DNA from: Thunnus maccoyii
Lineage: Eukaryota > Chordata > Actinopteri > Scombriformes > Scombridae
Direction: 5' to 3'
Assembly (NCBI RefSeq): GCF_910596095.1
Contig: NC_056548.1
Span: 17,632,651 to 17,696,650 of the forward strand
Length of the DNA: 64,000 nt
This document shows, piece by piece, positions 21,450 to 34,111 of this stretch; position 1 is the first letter of the stretch, and every line of letters begins with the position of its first letter. Both the position numbers and the translations under genes were made by a program. Under the pieces are notes generated by a model, which was not told where the DNA came from, did not search any database, and saw only the letters and a list, made by a program, of their open reading frames with translations.

Positions 21450-22086
21450 AGTACAGAGGGAAGCGATTGTCATGATCTCTCTTGTTTTTCTTTTTGCAAG
21501 TTCCTGACTTTGAACATTATATGAACAACAATATGCTGTAACACTTCAAGAAATACATTCATGAATTGTCTTGTGTGTGACTAAGCAAACATATAAACTT
21601 TCTCCAGATAGGCTACGTAGCCAACAGAGTGATGTAACTAAAAGCATGGAGGGACTGAAGTTAAGTTTTGATTTTAAAAAACGCATGCCGAGAAATTCAG
21701 AATAATTTTCAAAGCTCATATATATCTGATCTGTTACTAGATCTAAGATGTAATGTGGAATTTAATGTTACAGTATGGTTTCGTGTTTTTGGTGTCATTA
21801 GTGTATTGATTGCTGTAAATGTTGTATTTACATATCCATCCATGTTAAGTACCTGCATACCTCAATGTCACCAACTGTGGTTTGACCTCATTGTTAAAAT
21901 GTTGAAAGTTTTCCATGAAAACATCCAGTGCTATATACTATATATATATATAAATATATATATCAAGATGTAACTTATGATTTATTTTTTTACCTTTCAG
22001 ATTTTGACTTATTTGTTAAACTTAAAAAAAAAACAGAGTAAATGAGCATCGATTGCTTATCTATGCTGCTGAATAATTACAATAAA
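21450..22086 (+). other. fos 3' UTR with AU-rich words
   Basis: About 630 AT-rich bases with scattered ATTTA/TATTTAT words (for example near 21826 and 21980), as expected for a short-lived immediate-early mRNA. It ends with AATAAA at 22081-22086, followed by a GT-rich stretch. Confidence 0.6.
22081..22086 (+). terminator. fos polyadenylation signal
   Basis: AATAAA followed within 20-40 bases by 'gtggtgttttatgcatgtgt'. Confidence 0.6.
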
Positions 22087-22109
22087 TCTACATTCAGAGT
22101 GGTGTTTTA

Positions 22110-24560
22110 TGCATGTGTTTCCTTTATTTCCTATCAAGAGTAAAATATTAAAAGGTCTATCTGTAAAGTTTGCTCCACACAAAATCAAAGTATTAGGTTA
22201 TAATCATGTAAAAGAACTTGCAATATGGACATAATATGCAAGGCAGAGTTAAGGTAATATGTGTGTAACTATATAGTATTTTCATTTATTATGGAGTCCC
22301 AACAGTGTTTCTTTAACATAGCTTTAGGTTTATATAGCCTATAATTTAGCATTATGTATTTGACTTTGTGTTTTTTGGTTCAGTACAGATCAGGCTGTCA
22401 TGTATCTCCAGTGCAGGCCTACATCTGAGCCATATGCTGTCGTTGCAGTGTTTCTTTATGGGAGGAGCGGTGCGACTTCCCCACTTCTGCCCCCACTATG
22501 TACTTTTTTACATCCCTGCTTACGTTTGGCTGGCATAGCCTAATTTCCGCATTCCCAAATCCTCCCAGATTGGGATCACGTTTAAAAATCGGGCTGATGC
22601 AACGATTTCCACTTTTTAAAATCTACTCTCGACCCTCGGCTGACCAGAAGAAAAGACATTTGTTACACCTGGGATCAAAGTCAGGTCCGTATACAAAACT
22701 TGTTAAGTAAAGAGCTGAATATTTTTACATACTAAATAGTTTATTGGCGCGCCGCGCATAAGTCACAACGAGCATAGTTTGCGAACAAGCGAGGAGTATG
22801 TTTCAGATTTCAGGGTGCATTTCATTGCATTTTTGAGTTTTACGAGCTTTTCGGTCTTCAAAGTGACATCTTGCTGAGCATGCTACAGAAAGATCATTTT
22901 CTTTTGTTTGCATGCTCTAACGTGGATCCACAGCGTGCACAATTCAGAACAAAATGTCCTTCACTTGTGTAGTCCTGCATTTGAAGTGGTGCTGTGCACT
23001 GATTCTTAAAAATATCGTTTATCCAGAGCGAAAGCCCCCCTGAACGAAAAGCTGTAACATTTTATCACTGCAGCCCTCTGATGGAAAGACAAAGTTACGT
23101 AAGATAAATGCCGCACTGAAGAAAAACTTCCGCTTTCAAGTTGACCAATGGCTTCAGTATGCATGCTACAGCACAATGTAGTCGACTTCAGGTTATCACT
23201 CATATGACTAAACTATTGCAGATGTATATTTATAAACTATAACCGTAGACATGATCATGTAAAAGTGCATGGAGTAAAAATACTAATACTGATCAGACTG
23301 TAGGCTGTTATAAGTTAATAGGTTCCTTGGACCTTCTGGGGTCTAATAAAGTTACCATTATGAGAGAATGTGTGATCATGCTTAAGCTGTGTCCCATAAT
23401 ACTGTAAGTTCAAATAGAAGTCATTATTGTGTGCATGCAGGTCCCTCTTATGAACATATTCGAGAACATGGTTTTGTCTTTGGCTTGGGTTGGTGTTGTT
23501 TTCACTCAAATTTAAAATCAAACCAAAATTTCCAAAGTAATTACACATTTTCTACTTTTTTTTACAATGTGTTTGTCACCATTTTCAAGGCAAATGTTTC
23601 TTACAGCTGTCATGTACCAACACCGCAGTCTTCAAAGTTCCACTTTGTCTTTTTGACCTATAGTTTAGGGAAGTTGACTGAAAATTGAAAGTTATTCTCA
23701 TGTAGCCTGTAAGTTCATGTTCTCAGCGTCTTAGATAGATGCATGAGTACAGTACATAAATTCCCCTCTTGCCACAAATCTGTCTTCACATCCTGTGTCT
23801 GTGGCTGGCTTTGCGCACACACACACCTCTCTCATTGTCTTTGGATATATTTAAATGTCCACATTCAGCATTTTCAACAAAAAGTAATTACCATTACAAA
23901 ACATACTAAGAATCTGTTCAGCACAAACATTTTGAGTGTGCAGTGTCACCTTTAATTTTTCATTTTGCTAGTTACATTCAGGTTCAAGCTTTACCACATT
24001 ATGCTGAATTTTGGCACCCACATTCCACGCCTCTGACATTAGTCTCATAAAGAGGAAACCACAGTTAATGGGTATTTCTTGGCAAAGGCTATCTTTAGCC
24101 CAGCTTGAATAAAGGGGAATTTGTTTAAGTCTGCTTTGTACAGTTGTTCATCTCTCTTTTTGCCTCTGGGGATGAAATAACGTAAATTCTTGCCAAGATC
24201 TCTGTAAATGGTAGTATATTCATTCAGAAGCAAAATAATAAAATAGCCTAATGAAAGGCAGCCGCAGTATCCGGCTCTTATAACAGACCAGCAATTCATC
24301 AGAGCGCTGACTGCTAAGGAGCGTTGCACCTTGGGCAAATGCCTTCTTGAAGCCTTTTAACCGACTGTAGGTCAAACAAAGCACATCTGTTTGTCTCCAG
24401 TTTGTTAATGTAAAAAGGCTGTTTTCTAGCCTCACACCATAAAGTATGTCCCAGTATGTAGTATAGCAAGTAGAACAGACAGTGTTTTATGTGTTTTTCA
24501 TTGATCTGATTTAGTTGCTGTCTGAGTCTCCCGTTTTCTCACTCTGCCTCTTAGCTGTGG
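22110..24560. other. fos-jdp2 intergenic region
   Basis: No coding exon supported. A GC-rich word (ggcgcgccgcgc) stands out at 22745-22756 in otherwise AT-rich DNA, the only hint of a promoter or upstream jdp2 exon here. A short CA run is at 23816-23825. Confidence 0.4.
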
Positions 24561-24580
24561 TCACGACCGAGTCTGACGCG

Positions 24581-26659
24581 ATGCCAGGACAAATCCCAGA
24601 TCCCTCTGTGACAGCAGGCTCCCTGCCCAGCCTGGGCCCACTAGCTGGGATCTCAGCCACCACGCTGACTGACAAGCTCAAATTTGGTGACCTCCAGGAG
24701 TTTGGAACAATGCTGTCACCTCTGCACTTCTTGGACAGTCTGGGGAAAAGGCCCCTAGTCATCAAGACTGAGGTATATGAAACATTGACCAGATGGTAAC
24801 CAGTATTACTTTTTGTAAACTCATTTAAATGTCAAGTTTTTACTCAGTGTTCTGAATTGTCATTAACAAACATTTATGAATTATTTTTTATGAGGGAAAA
24901 GAGCAGATTAAAAATGTTCCCTACACTGTATTCATACATACAGGATCTTTCTTAACTGCATGTAAAATGCACCCAATAATTTATGAATTTAGCTTGGAAT
25001 GAAAGAAACTGAAAGTGTAGTTTTGTGTCATGTCTTAAACAACAGGTCCACCTAGTGGACATAATGGAACATGTTACTGTTGTCAAATGTACTGCCGGAG
25101 TCTCTCCAACATGAAAGTCCAGAGAAAATAATGATAATGGCGACAAGGATCATACATCTGCCTGAATGAAATAGCTTTTTTGCTGTAATCATTCCTCCTG
25201 TTCATTCCGGCCATTAAGAGATCCCTTCATAATGTGCTTTCAATATAAGCAAAAAATTTATTTAAAAGTTTATCTGAACCCAATGTGAAGCTTCAGCCGT
25301 CCACATTAGTCAGATTAAGTGGATATCTTCTGAAGTCACAGTCTTTTTAGTGCCAAATTCTGCCTTTTTGTTATGATCCTTTGACTCAGTTCAACAGGGA
25401 AACACTGTCCATCAAGACACAAATATGGAATTTTACACTAAAAAGACTGTAACGCTGGATGATAACTGCTTGATTTGACTAACTCAGATAAACTATTAAT
25501 TACATTTTTGAACAAAATGAGGATTATAGATTTTGTCCCCTGTCACTTACATTCTAAGTGTATTTAAAAGGGATCATTTAATGACCAGTAGTGGCAGGAA
25601 GAATGAGAGCAAAACCTCTTTCAGTGTTCATACGGGCACCTGACTGTTGTTTTAAGACAGATTTGAAAAATTCTGTACTTGTCCTTTAAGGGTTGACCTG
25701 TATTCCTGATATAGTATAAAAGTAAAAATGTAAAAAAAAAAAACTATAAAATATTGCAGACAAGGCTGAACACAGTCCAGTTATGTCTGGTTAAAGTTAC
25801 ACATTGTGACACTGTTCCTGTGTGGGCAGTTGTATATTATTCTTACCATCATCTTTTCATGTTCACTCCACTAAACTAATGTTCAACTAACTACCAGCTG
25901 TTGTTATACACACAGTACATTGTAGTACATTTGTTGTACATTTTAGTGCTCTCACTCATACTGTGACTGTGACACACTTGCTAAGTTAGTAGAGAAAAAA
26001 TCAAAAACGTAGGAGAATTGTTAGTCCTTTATTTAGATCAACTTTTGTTTTTGCTTATTCATTATGACTGTGAAGTAGACTCGGCCCAGGCATAACGCTA
26101 TTATAGTCTAATGACAATGTAATATGAAGAAGGTAAAATAATAATTTTCAATGTTATTCTTAAACATGGGGAGTCTCCCGATATACAGCAGGTCCATCGC
26201 ACCTTAACTTATGTCCAAACCTTTTTATCTGCACTGCTGTTTAGAGAGATGAAGAAGAAGAAAGGAGGAAACGAAGGCGAGAGAAAAACAAAGTGGCTGC
26301 AGCACGATGTCGAAACAAAAAGAAAGAGAGGACAGATTATCTACAAAAGGTGAGTCATATCCTCTCACATATTTATTATACCCATCGTAATTATCAAAAC
26401 AACATTCCTACTTTATCTCAGTCCTTTTCCCGTCTTTTGATTCTTTCTCCCTTTTCCCTTCATGCTCCCACAGGAATCGGAGCGACTAGAGATGTTAAAC
26501 TCTGACCTTAAAGCCCAGATTGAGGAGCTGAAACTGGAGCGACAGCAACTGATCCTCATGCTTAACCGCCATCGTCCCACGTGTATTGTCAGGACAGACA
26601 GTGTCAAAACCCCGGAGAGCGAGGTGAACCCCTTGCTGCTGCAGCTGGAGGCCAAGTGA
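24581..26659 (+). CDS. jdp2: Jun dimerization protein 2
   Basis: Three coding exons, 24581-24772, 26245-26349 and 26474-26659, all phase 0, give 160 residues (human JDP2 163). JDP2 is a nuclear bZIP repressor that pairs with Jun, ATF and C/EBP proteins and recruits histone deacetylase. The start MPGQIPDPSVTAGSLPSLGP matches the human N-terminus. The basic region RRKRRREKNKVAAARCRNKK lies at about 71-90; zipper leucines are 97, 104, 111, 118, 125 and His132. The tail HRPTCIVRTDSVKTPESE is diagnostic and keeps the TPESE threonine that JNK phosphorylates in JDP2. An acceptor (ctcttag) at 24553-24554 shows that the 5' UTR is spliced. It lies in tandem behind fos, its functional relative and likely ancient duplicate. 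An AP-1 site TGACTCA is at 25382-25388 in intron 1. Confidence 0.95.
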
Positions 26660-27599
26660 AGGTGCAATGAGTTTTCTACAGTTTACAGTGGACAAGAAGC
26701 AGCCAACAAACAGCACTTAACTTTGGGCCTCGGTCATGGAGGAGAACCAGCCAAGCCCTCCTACCTTAAGTCACAGAGCATTACACCACAACATGTGGAT
26801 CCAATAAGATTGGACACTGTTTAGGCCGTTAAATCAAACTTTTTTTTTTTGTCTCTCTCTTGCTTTCCTATTTAGTTGTCATTTTTTGTCATCAGAGCCT
26901 CTATCAGTATGAAGGTAAACAATTAACATAACACAGCTATCAGGCAAATAACTTTACATTTCTGACTACAGTTTGTTGTTTTATGGTGGATTTGTCTCAT
27001 ATGTCTGCATAGCTAAATGTAGACATACACACGCTTCAACACCTTTCCAGTGGTTAGTTGCAAAAAAATTCAAAAACACATGGAAAATGACTCAGCTCAG
27101 TAAATTTAGTCATTCATCTGGTTATTTACTGGCTACATTCGATTCTACAGTTTTATAGATGTCTGTATGTAGCCAAATTACATATAATTCAATTACTGTT
27201 TCCTTATGAGGCAGGTGTAATAGCCTTGAAGAACAATGGTTATATATGTGATCTGGCTACATATGGATGTTCAAAAGGCATTCTGGGAATCATAGTACGT
27301 TTCTATAAACAACTAGAAGAGCACAGTTGGGGGGAAATGGGTGAACTTACACCAAAATAAATTCATTAAAAAAACTGAGTGAAATAGAAAAATATAACTA
27401 CTGGAATGATCCTTTGATTTGCTCATGCAATTGATGGAAAAACAGTAATTTGACAATAATTCAGAAGATGTATAGACAAAGTCAGAATCTCTCCTCTCTG
27501 ATTGTCTGGTCATTTTTATTCTATGATACATTTGATGGAAGAACAGGTTTTCTTGTTTTCCTGTTTTCCCTTTTTTGGCGCAGGCGTCATGTATGCACA

Positions 27600-27672
27600 C
27601 ACATATATATATCGATATACATATATATATATATATATATGTGTATGTATATATATATATGTATATATATAT
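27600..27672. repeat. (AT)n/(TG)n compound microsatellite
   Basis: Alternating AT dinucleotides broken by short CA/TG words. Confidence 0.9.
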
Positions 27673-27812
27673 AAAAGGATTGTTTACATTGTACTTTATT
27701 TTCTGTTACCATATTGTTACTACCAACTATGTTTATGTTTTTTATACTTTTGTATATGATGTTATATAAGCATATAAGCTATCACAAAATCACATTTTGT
27801 ATTTCTTCAAGA

Positions 27813-27818
27813 AATAAA
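27813..27818 (+). terminator. jdp2 polyadenylation signal
   Basis: AATAAA about 1.15 kb past the jdp2 stop, followed by T-rich DNA. Confidence 0.45.
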
Positions 27819-27830
27819 TGTTTAGTTTCT

Positions 27831-29231
27831 TTTTTTACTGGAATTTATTCAGTCCAACACAATTGAAAACGTGACAATTATGTTTTATTATGTGTTATGT
27901 ACTAACATTTCTGTTTATCTATTCATGGTTTATTTGATAATAACAGATACAGTGTACATAGACAAACTGAGAACAGCCATCTGATGCAAGTATTAGTGTT
28001 TGTAGCAGCTGCTAATTTGCAACACCCGTCCCTCAAACGGCTTTTGTGAAAAGAGTAAAACAGTGAGGTAAAAAGAAGGTAAAGTGAACAGAAGATACAA
28101 TAAAACACACATTTAGTAGTAATGCAACATTCTAGTAGACATTACCATCTGGTGGCCAAGCAGCACTGATTAACCCTTCACACCTACATTTTTATCAGTT
28201 CCACACTATTGCTGGCAGAAATTTTATTTAAAAAAATCTTAACTATCATGCATGACAACTACCTTACAAGGTCTGGTTCATTTTTATGTGTTCCTGCAGA
28301 GGGAAGGGTTTCTTTTCACCAGCGGTTAATTCTACATGACGTGTAACACTATATGACTATATGCCTCAGTAAGTTATACAGTATATTTATATTTTTGGTT
28401 CATTTTATTGTCCTCACTTCACATAGACTATGCAGTTCTACATTCATTCATATCAAGCCACCAAACTATTGCTATATGGCTTTTTTATGTTTATTCACAT
28501 GGGCACTAATAATATAATGTAATCACATTTTTATTGAGTCCTTGAATTTTATATTTAATAACACAAATGATCTATTCTGAAAAACATAAAAGAACAGAAG
28601 TTCTCAGCATGTACTGAATAACTACAAGCACAAAGGTAACAACAAGGCACTTATTGTTCTTAACAAGAGGGATTTAACTCGCAGATTAACAACGTGATTA
28701 CTGAGACAAGTAAAACCAGACAATACATTTAAAAATATCTTTCTGTAGCGGTGGAGTGATACTCTGCAGCAGACAGTCAGTTAAAACAGGCATTAATAAG
28801 GATTCTGTCCTGTTGTCTGTTGTTCTGTACATCTAAAGCTCCCAGTTAACAGTGTCATTTCTTATCTCAGCAGCTGGGTGGAGTAAAGGTCGAGTCAGCT
28901 CATGTAGTAGCCTATCGCCTATGTAATACAGAGGATTTCTCAGACAGCTCAAATATTGAATGAACTTCTGGTAGGCGGTCAGTTCTTCGGAATGAAAGCA
29001 TCTGATAAGTCTGTTATGTAGTCATTCCTGTTTGTAAGGAACCCAGAGGTGTATTCCTTCAACTGAATGAGAGGATTCATTTAGAAGTTAACCAAAGTGA
29101 TATTTTGCTATTTTTTTCCATTATTATCGGTGCATTTTCTTTTTTTTTCTGTTGGTTTTCAAGACACCTTACTGCGTTGGTGGAAGACTTCTTCATCCTT
29201 CCAAGTGCTCTCGTTTCAACCGAAGCAGAAG
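27831..29231. other. jdp2-flvcr2 intergenic region; batf not found
   Basis: AT-rich, with no bZIP exon or other coding segment seen, although BATF lies at this place in mammals. A near-CTCF word (ccatctggtggcc) is at about 28146-28158. Just before exon 1a a long T-rich tract and 'ttttcaag' (29150-29162) could be an acceptor, so exon 1a may have an upstream non-coding exon. Confidence 0.45.
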
Positions 29232-29813
29232 ATGGGAGACAGTAAGCGGGACTCTCAGGACAGGAGCGCACAGATGATGGAGAATGGTCCACATTTGGCA
29301 GCGAAAGGTCCAGATGCCGCTGAACAAATTGAATGCAACAGCATCCCAAACGGTGACAGCGGCTCCGCGGCCACCACGCGTTTATACAAGAGGCGCTGGG
29401 TGGTCGTGTTCCTCTTCAGCTCCTATTCCCTGAGCAACGCGTACCAATGGATCCAGTACGGGATCATCAGCAACATCATTATGAAGTTCTACAACGTGGA
29501 GGCGTTCGCTGTAGACTGGCTGTCCATGATCTACATGCTCACCTACATCCCCTTCATCTTCCCGGTCACCTGGCTCCTGGATAAGAAAGGGCTGCGCGTC
29601 ACAGCGCTGGTGGCCAACGCGCTCAACTGTGCCGGGACGTGGATCAAGGTGGCCAGCGCCAGACCCGACCTGTTCGGGGTGACCATGCTGGGGCAGTTCG
29701 CAAGTTCCCTGGCCCAGGTCTTCATCCTCGGGATGCCCTCCCGACTGGCTTCGGTGTGGTTCGGCGCGGATGAGGTTTCCACCGCCTGCTCTATTGGAGT
29801 TTTTGGGAATCAG
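29232..29813 (+). CDS. flvcr2: flvcr2 alternative first coding exon 1a (N-terminal half)
   Basis: A single open exon of 194 codons ([20 protein letters not shown]... to CSIGVFGNQ) ending at a gtgagc donor in phase 0. It codes for the cytosolic N-terminus and the first membrane helices of an FLVCR2-type major facilitator. YQWIQYG holds Trp73, equal to human Trp102, and [12 protein letters not shown] holds Gln162, equal to human Gln191; both line the choline site in the human structures. It is more GC- and CpG-rich than exon 1b. The next 7.2 kb contain no second exon, while the donor fits in frame with the exon-2 acceptor at 40415. So it is either an alternative first exon of the gene at 36995-50632 (predicted 497 aa) or a truncated tandem copy; I favour the first. 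The reading frame is unbroken and strongly conserved, which argues for function. Confidence 0.8.
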
Positions 29814-30439
29814 GTGAGCTGATCTCTGATGGCACAAGCATCATCAAGAGTCAATGTAATACACCTTTAAATTCTACATCATGAGATTTGTCCCCAGAAA
29901 CCCCCTAGAAATCATTTAATTTGAATGTTTACTTAAATCAGCAGCATACAGGGGGATTTCATGAAACCTGTGACCTAAAGTCATAGCCGGATTAAACTAT
30001 TAGTGGGCTCTAGGGCCAAAAAACCCCCCAAAAAACAGCTGACTGAATAGCTTACAATCATGTGGCAGCAATATCATCTAAGGAGTTAGACTATTTTCTG
30101 ACAGGGCCCCCCTCTACATCCAGGACCTGCCTTCGTGGTTTAGTGGTAAAAACTCTCAAATAAATTTACAATTAATCAAATCTCAACTGACATGAAATGA
30201 ACCTGGGACTCAGTCCTGCTTAAAACTGGTCATTTAAGCTTCTCACCGGATTAAAAAAGCAAGAGTGAAATGCCACAGTTTGCACTGAGACCAGAAGATC
30301 CCTGGAGGTCCTTGGACCTTACTCTAGAAAATATATTTTAGTTAAAGCTACTCAAAACCAAGAAGTGACAGAAAACATTTTGATATTGTGAGTGATGGGT
30401 TACCCAATAAGATCATTTATAGCTTGTGTCTTTCATAAC

Positions 30440-31782
30440 CACAGTGGTGTATCCAGGACATTTTGACGGGGGTGGCCGTGGCATAGTGAACATTACTGAA
30501 TGGCAGGTGATCAAAATGTTTAAATACAAATGTTAGATGCATCGTGTTGCTTCAACCTATGCAAAGATAAATCACAATTGAATTCCAAAACTCATGTTAG
30601 CATCCATTGTAATGTTTTACTCAAGGCCAGGTTGTTGTTTTTACATTTTATAATACAGCATTAAATTAAAGATGCCATGCTGAGCACCCACAACAACTAA
30701 AGCTGATATTACAGCTGAGAACAGCACTAACATGCAGCTACCATCACAGTCTCTGGGAAGCAGTGGTTATTTAAACACTATTTTCAATCAGTAACTCTGT
30801 TCAGATTAGGCCACACATGTTCTAAGAGCTGTTTCCCTGCAGTGGAGTAAATATGTTGTATGTAACAGGTTCAGAACGAAGCTCTGGGTCCAAACTGGTG
30901 CAACACATTTATTCACAGGGGTTACCTGTGCAAAACATATTTAAAATCGATATTAGCAATGTTATTCACATCATCATGGTGGTAGTTCAGCTTGCATCAG
31001 CTTTACTGTCTGAACTGTGAATTTCACTGTAATAGCTTTAGCTTACACTCCTGCTTTAAAGTTCTCAGTTGACTTCACTTACTTTAAGCAACCCGTACAC
31101 AATGCTACAAACATGTGTAAACTGCACCTTAACATTTCCTACACAATAAAACAATATGGAGCATAATCATAAACATATTTTCTCATCTGCATGAGTAACA
31201 CTCTCTTATGTTCCACAGATGTCACTTAGTCAGTCTAACTAATTGAAAACATCATATTTCACCTTTAACTGTGTAACTTGGCTGGTTAACTACCTGCATC
31301 TAGCAATGATCACACACCCTGAACTCAAATAATGTTACAGACATAACAAAGTAAAATGCAATGAAACAAACTGAACAACTGAACAAACTAACTCTTTGTG
31401 GTGGATGCACATGAACTAAACATTTCACGGTCTTGCTACATGTATCCTTACACACCCTGAACACAAATAACATTATTTACCTACTACTACTGTGATGGGT
31501 GCACATAAAATGAACATTTCACGAGTTTTATTGAATCAAAATGGCCGTTATAATGCTGACTGCTAACACATATTAAACTGTGATTTACACGTGCTAATCG
31601 CTTATGCTAATTGCTAGCACTTTAATCAGCAGGTGGCAAACAAGACAAGTGAACTTGGCTTGGGTTTTGAGGAGTTGTAGCATTTATTCACTGACAAATA
31701 GCCTAAACTGTACACACACTACACAGGGACGTTCACAACTATACTACTTCATAATCCAGTTGCTAGCCTCACAGTCACACAC

Positions 31783-31859
<77 letters not shown>

Positions 31860-32200
31860 TGCACGCTCATTACGCACACAACCTACGCACTCAGCTACAC
31901 TGTGTAACACAATGTCCACAACAGTTTACTATATTTTGTCACCATAATATTCCCATTTTACTTTTCTTACCTGTGCAAAACATATTTAAAACAGTTGTCA
32001 GAACGTCATTCATATCATCATGGCGTTAGCTCAGTCATACCATTACTATAATAGCTAGAAATGTCAAACTGTCCTTATATCAGCTGATTACCTGTCATCA
32101 TTGATTGACCAGCGTTTGTCCCGCCTTATTGTGTTGATGAACTTGACCAATGACCTATCAGGTCTGGGGTGGCCCCCTATAATCGCCACCGTGTCGCAAC
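30440..32200. repeat. Decayed unclassified transposon-like region with internal direct repeats
   Basis: A 25-base word starting TTACCTGTGCAAAACATATT occurs at 30922-30946 and again at 31967-31991, each followed by a similar 'tcatatcatcatgg' segment. A second pair of imperfect copies (CACACCCTGAAC... and TGCACAT...AACATTTCACG) lies at about 31312-31435 and 31450-31530. The left part opens with 'cagtggtgtatccaggacat', a typical DNA-transposon-like start. No coding remains. Confidence 0.4.
31786..31858. repeat. (CT)n microsatellite
   Basis: About 35 CT units with one interruption. Confidence 0.95.
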
Positions 32201-32420
32201 CAGTCCCTAATAATGTTCAACTGTTGCCTGATTTTGGATGAGCCACACAGGCCTGCAGTATTTATTTTGAGGTCTACAATCTTTGCCAATAATACCTATA
32301 TGTTTTTCATCTGTGTAGCATTTGCAGTCATGCGCAGTGATAAGCACACAGTGTATTAGAGGCGTGAAACATTATGTACATATTTGTACAGGCTATTCGT
32401 CTGAACAAAGTATTATTACA

Positions 32421-32421
32421 C

Positions 32422-32474
<53 letters not shown>
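32421..32474. repeat. (GT)n microsatellite
   Basis: About 26 GT units. Confidence 0.95.
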
Positions 32475-32475
<1 letters not shown>

Positions 32476-32489
32476 TCTGTCATAGGATA

Positions 32490-32625
32490 CTTTTGGGGAC
32501 AAGTTTCAGGCTTAGGACCAGTTAATTGGGGACAGCTTGTCCAACTGGGGACAAAAGCTGTGTCCCCAATTGGGAAAAAGCTGATTTTTGGGTCAGTGTC
32601 CCCAATGTCCCCAAAAGTGACCACA
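32490..32625. repeat. GGGGACA-rich palindromic repeat (MITE-like)
   Basis: Repeated GGGGAC/GTCCCC words in both orientations, such as TTGGGGACAGCTTGTCC and AAAGCTGTGTCCCCAATT, fold back on each other. I know similar 'ggggac' blocks beside GT runs from other fish genomes. Family not assigned. Confidence 0.4.
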
Positions 32626-33848
32626 ACACCTGCTTACTTTGAGAAAAGCTTCATGGGTTCATGGATTTTTCTTATTTGCTGACACATTTCGAGTGGGTCT
32701 GTTGAAGAATGGCACTGTCTTCATGCTCAGACATACAACCTTTTCATTTCATGTCCAGCACTTGTGTAGGGACAGATTTTGTCTGTAAGAAAAGTAAAGT
32801 TACTGATCATAGGAGTTTCTGTGGTTGAATAAAACAGCTTTTAGGGCATTAAATCGCACATATTGTGCAGATAGGTTATGTCTTGGAAAAGATTGCCTTT
32901 TCGGGACATACAAGCCATTTACAGGTGTCAAAATAGGAGAGGGGAAAAAAACAACTTTTATAGACATTTATTTTAGGCAACCTTTTCTTTCTTGTGTCTA
33001 CCACTAAAATGATGTCATATAGACTAGTTACATATTTATTATCATTATTATTCATAAGTCCACTTCAAGCGCAACGCTTTGTTATTTATTTGAGCAAAAC
33101 ACTTAAATATGTTAAAAACTGTTTGTTTTAAGGGAGGTAACCAAATGGGAAATGACGTAATCAGTGTCTGCACAATTTCGCCATCTTCTGCTGGTACAGT
33201 GCATTAATTCACTGTAGTACTAGTAGTATAACAATGCTGCCCTGCTCCAGGTATGGTAAATTGACAGTTCTTCTAATTTTTTTTGTATGTTTTCAGTGTA
33301 AAAAATCCTCTCATAATAGCAGTAGACTCTGTAGGATTTTGTGTTTATATTTACAGCTGAGGTTATGATATATGGCTCTCAGGAATAGCCTGAAGGAGGA
33401 ACATGATCGTGGAACTGCTTATAGACGAAATGCCGAAAGTGTTTTAGAAGTGGAGTAAACAATCCTGAGATAATTTTATGATGGGTGTATCTAATGTGCC
33501 TAAGCGTTTTATTGAGCTGTTTTTTGCGGAAGTAAGGCGAATGCGCTGCCAACAAAGCAATCTCGGTGAAGTAAGTACAGTATTGTGCCTCACAAAAGCA
33601 CTGATACTGTGTCACGATTTCATATCTGATATTCCTTAAAGACGCCTGAGAATAGAGACCGTGAAGTACATGTGGGGGCTGCAGTTTCAATATCATGAAG
33701 AATCGGTGTTGGTTCTCCTTTTCCTCCCTTCACTCCTTCCATTCATGGGCTTTTCTTCATGTAGGCAGAGGTGGTGTGGAGGCTGCAGACAGCAGGGGCT
33801 TTACAATACTGGCGTCGGAAATTTCCAGTCTGATCAAGCTGCTTAAGT

Positions 33849-34111
33849 CAGTTATTCTCAAACTTTTTCACGTCAACGACCCCTAAACTGACAAAAATTA
33901 GACCAGGGACCCCCATGTGATAAGATTTTTGCTTTTAGATGTTATTACAGAAAATGTATGAAACCCATGACCAAAATAGCCTTACATTCTGCCATTGTGT
34001 TACTTATGGATGGAATTATAGTGAAAATAAATTATTCCCCTTTTTGCTGGGGACCTCTTGAACCCCTCAAGGACTCCTGGAGGTCCCTGGACCCCACTTT
34101 GAGAACCACTG
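33849..34111. mobile_element. Small non-autonomous hAT-type element
   Basis: About 263 bp with inverted ends: left CAGTTATTCTCAAACTT, right (reverse complement) CAGTGGTTCTCAAAGTG. The CAGTGGTTCTCAA end is typical of hAT (Charlie-like) elements. Both ends also carry inward 'gacccc/ggggtc' words. Flanks share CTTAA, a worn 8-bp target duplication. No coding capacity. Confidence 0.65.

Larger units (their letters stand above)
26660..27830 (+). other. jdp2 3' UTR
   Basis: No other coding exon; the first plausible poly(A) signal is AATAAA at 27813-27818. A TGACTCA AP-1 word is at 27088-27094. A TA/CA-rich microsatellite occupies 27600-27672. Confidence 0.5.

Noticed and set aside
26245-26659. The second bZIP gene as batf
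   Set aside because: N-terminus MPGQIPDPS and tail CIVRTDSVKTPESE are JDP2, not BATF.
27502-27769. Open frames rich in Tyr/Ile across the TA/CA repeat
   Set aside because: Translation of a microsatellite; no coding signal.
29232-29813. Exon 1a as a complete separate transporter gene
   Set aside because: It codes for only half of the 12-helix fold and ends at a splice donor; no further exons before 36995.
31604-32029. 141-codon frame with a long Ser-Leu run
   Set aside because: Translation of the CT microsatellite inside a repeat.
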